A stretch of 64,000 nucleotides of DNA. Origin: Marinitoga hydrogenitolerans DSM 16785 (GTDB lineage Bacteria > Thermotogota > Thermotogae > Petrotogales > Petrotogaceae). The stretch covers positions 39,217 through 103,216 of the forward strand of contig NZ_FQUI01000003.1 of the NCBI RefSeq assembly GCF_900129175.1. The letters are read 5' to 3'. The notes under the pieces are model-generated. The model did no database searches, was not told where the DNA came from, and worked only from the letters and a program-made list of their open reading frames with translations. A program made the translations under genes and the position numbers. Below, piece by piece: positions 62,450 through 64,000 of this stretch. Each line of letters opens with the position of its first letter. Positions within the stretch are counted from its first letter, which is position 1.

Positions 62450-63898
62450 ATGGGAGTTTTAAAAGGGTTAAAACCAGAAAAAGTATTTTATTATTTTGAA
62501 GAAATAAGTCAAATACCAAGATGTTCGGGAAATGAAAAAGCTATTAGCGATTACCTTGTAAATTTTGCTAAAGAAAGGAACTTAGAATATATTCAAGATA
62601 AAGCATTAAATGTGATTATAAGAAAACCAGCAACCAAAGGTTATGAAAGTGCTCCAGGTGTTATTATTCAAGGTCATATTGATATGGTTTGTGAAAAAAC
62701 TTCTGATTCTAATCATGATTTTTCAAAGGACCCTATAAAATTACAAATAGATGGAGATTATATAAAAGCAACGAATACAACATTGGGAGCGGATAATGGT
62801 ATTGCTGTGGCATATGCATTAGCTATACTTGATTCCAAAGATATAGCCCACCCTGAAATAGAAGCATTATTTACAACAGAAGAAGAAACAGGAATGACAG
62901 GAGCAAATGAATTGGATCCATCATTATTAAATGGAAAAGTACTTTTAAATATAGATTCTGAAGAAGAAGGAATATTTTATGTGAGTTGTGCAGGTGGTTT
63001 GAGAGATGTAATAACATTGCCAGTTGAATTTAAAAAGCCAGAAAATAAATATGGAATAAGATTAAAGGTATTTGGATTGCAAGGTGGGCATTCTGGAATG
63101 GAAATTATAAAGCAGAGAGGAAATGCCAATAAATTGTTAGGAAGAGTATTATATGATTTAAATAAAAAGATAAAAGTCGAATGTGCTTCAATAAATGGCG
63201 GAGATAAAAGCAATGCTATTCCTAGAGAGGCAACAGCAGAATTGATTATTGATAATATAGAAAAAGCAAAACAAATTGTTGAGTATTGGGACAAAACATT
63301 TAAAAATGAATTAAGTGTTTCAGATCCAAAGGTAAAAGTTTCAATAGAGGAAATAGAAAAATCAGAAAGAGTATTAACAAAAGAATCCTTTGAAAAAGCA
63401 ATATATATTTTAATGTTGGTTCATGATGGAGTTCAAACAATGAGTAAATCAATTGAAGGATTGGTAGAAAGTTCGAGTAACTTAGGTGTTGTTAAAACAT
63501 ATACTAATAGAATAGAGTTTACATCAGCTACCAGAAGTTCTGTGGAAACACTAAGGGATTTAATACATAACAAAACAGAAATTATAACAAAATTAGTAGG
63601 AGCAGAATTAAATACAAATGCTCCATATCCAGCATGGGAATATAAACCAGATTCGAGAATAAGAGAATTAATGAAAAAAGTATATAAAGATATGTATGGT
63701 AAAGAACCAGAAATAGCAGCTATTCACGCCGGATTAGAATGTGGAATATTGTCAGGTAAAATGAAAGATGTAGATATGATTTCGTTTGGGCCAAATTTAT
63801 ATGATGTACATACACCACAAGAAAAAATGAGTATTTCATCTGTAAAAAGAGTATGGGAATTTTTAGTTGAAGTATTAAAGCAAATAAAAAATTATTAA
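62450..63898 (+). CDS. pepD: PepD-type M20 aminoacyl-histidine dipeptidase
   Basis: 482 residues. Metal and catalytic motifs: GHIDMVCEK near residue 80, TLGADNGIAVA near 115, TTEEETGMTGA with the general-base Glu pair near 146, NIDSEEEG near 173, and a C-terminal His in YDVHTPQEKMS. The N-terminal PEKVFYYFEEISQIPRCSGN is typical of PepD. Cytosolic zinc enzyme hydrolysing Xaa-His and other dipeptides. Monocistronic. Confidence 0.95.
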   Translation: MGVLKGLKPEKVFYYFEEISQIPRCSGNEKAISDYLVNFAKERNLEYIQDKALNVIIRKPATKGYESAPGVIIQGHIDMVCEKTSDSNHDFSKDPIKLQIDGDYIKATNTTLGADNGIAVAYALAILDSKDIAHPEIEALFTTEEETGMTGANELDPSLLNGKVLLNIDSEEEGIFYVSCAGGLRDVITLPVEFKKPENKYGIRLKVFGLQGGHSGMEIIKQRGNANKLLGRVLYDLNKKIKVECASINGGDKSNAIPREATAELIIDNIEKAKQIVEYWDKTFKNELSVSDPKVKVSIEEIEKSERVLTKESFEKAIYILMLVHDGVQTMSKSIEGLVESSSNLGVVKTYTNRIEFTSATRSSVETLRDLIHNKTEIITKLVGAELNTNAPYPAWEYKPDSRIRELMKKVYKDMYGKEPEIAAIHAGLECGILSGKMKDVDMISFGPNLYDVHTPQEKMSISSVKRVWEFLVEVLKQIKNY

Positions 63899-63927
63899 GA
63901 GGCTGCTTTGCAGCCTCTTAATAATTT
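63889..63927 (+). terminator. Terminator of pepD
   Basis: Perfect 18-bp stem (aaattattaagaggctgc / gcagcctcttaataattt) with a ttt loop, overlapping the end of the pepD coding sequence. Confidence 0.85.
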
Positions 63928-63976
63928 AAAAATCCCCATATTATATACGAAACAAGTATTGAAATATAAAGGAAGT

Positions 63977-64000
63977 GTGATTGGTAGTAGTTATACAAAT
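63977..64000 (+). CDS. Possible start of the next gene, cut by the window edge
   Basis: aaaggaag is followed by GTG at 63977 (reading MIGSSYTN) or TTG at 63981 (reading MVVVIQ). Too short to decide frame or function. Confidence 0.2.

Noticed and set aside
1..64000. tRNA, rRNA, CRISPR arrays, insertion sequences
   Set aside because: I looked in all gaps over about 100 bases and saw no cloverleaf with conserved TTCGA-type arm, no regularly spaced repeats and no transposase motifs.

Overview
The window is a strongly AT-rich, densely coded bacterial chromosome segment with short intergenic gaps, many ATGA/TAATG overlaps, strong GGAGG-type ribosome binding sites and compact hairpin terminators. 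Three things point to Thermotogota: a trimeric HydCBA hydrogenase, a PorCDAB pyruvate:ferredoxin oxidoreductase in that gene order, and the order rplU-prp-rpmA-ribU-rplM-rpsI. The low GC suggests the Petrotogales side (Marinitoga/Petrotoga-like). This is inferred from gene content only. I see no rRNA, tRNA, CRISPR array, insertion sequence, integrase or phage gene.

Layout. 0.4-6.6 kb (+): adhE followed by a five-gene putative H2/redox-sensing module (ferredoxin, PAS protein, SpoIIE phosphatase, ferredoxin, [FeFe]-hydrogenase-like protein). 6.7-8.1 kb (-): a cytosolic GH13 amylase. 8.4-13.7 kb (+): a purine/pyrimidine catabolic cluster with an orphan molybdenum hydroxylase large subunit, a fold-type II PLP enzyme, an 8-oxoguanine-deaminase-like enzyme and the remnant of a second deaminase. 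13.8-22.6 kb: two GGDEF proteins (one canonical, one with a degenerate active site), tex, tig, a metallo-beta-lactamase-fold hydrolase and purB. 22.8-24.7 kb (-): ispE, Nudix, hslV. 24.8-32.2 kb (+): an exported protein with a two-component system, yicC-remA-gmk-rpoZ, a second exported protein, a pilin-like protein, a HEAT-repeat protein and comF. 32.4-34.7 kb (+): DUF4912 protein and GH57 branching enzyme. 34.8-37.8 kb (+): porCDAB. 37.9-39.9 kb: membrane-anchored parvulin foldase. 40.1-43.5 kb (+): hydCBA. 43.8-49.9 kb (+): a threonine-synthase-like enzyme plus two sets of molybdenum-hydroxylase small subunits and one large subunit. 50.0-52.0 kb (-): NTPase, uppP and a DUF368 (PopT-type) carrier-lipid transporter. 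52.2-53.8 kb (+): an exported OB-fold protein. 53.9-61.3 kb (-): UvrD-like helicase, rpoD, dnaG, rpsI, rplM, ribU, rpmA, prp and rplU with a structured leader. 61.5-62.2 kb (-): xth. 62.4-63.9 kb (+): pepD.

How it fits together. The organism looks like an anaerobic fermenter. Alpha-glucan enzymes feed glycolysis, POR makes acetyl-CoA and reduced ferredoxin, HydABC disposes of electrons as H2, and AdhE makes ethanol when H2 removal fails. The sensory hydrogenase module directly behind adhE suggests a local link between H2 or redox sensing and the ethanol branch. The two molybdenum-hydroxylase loci, each with a PLP enzyme, suggest anaerobic purine use. The most interesting leads are the adhE/sensory-hydrogenase operon with its detached PAS module, the split molybdenum-hydroxylase/PLP system, the stripped-down HydB with a 19-codon coupling ORF before hydA, the SEDEF protein that keeps a c-di-GMP I-site, and the deleted cytosine-deaminase-like remnant.
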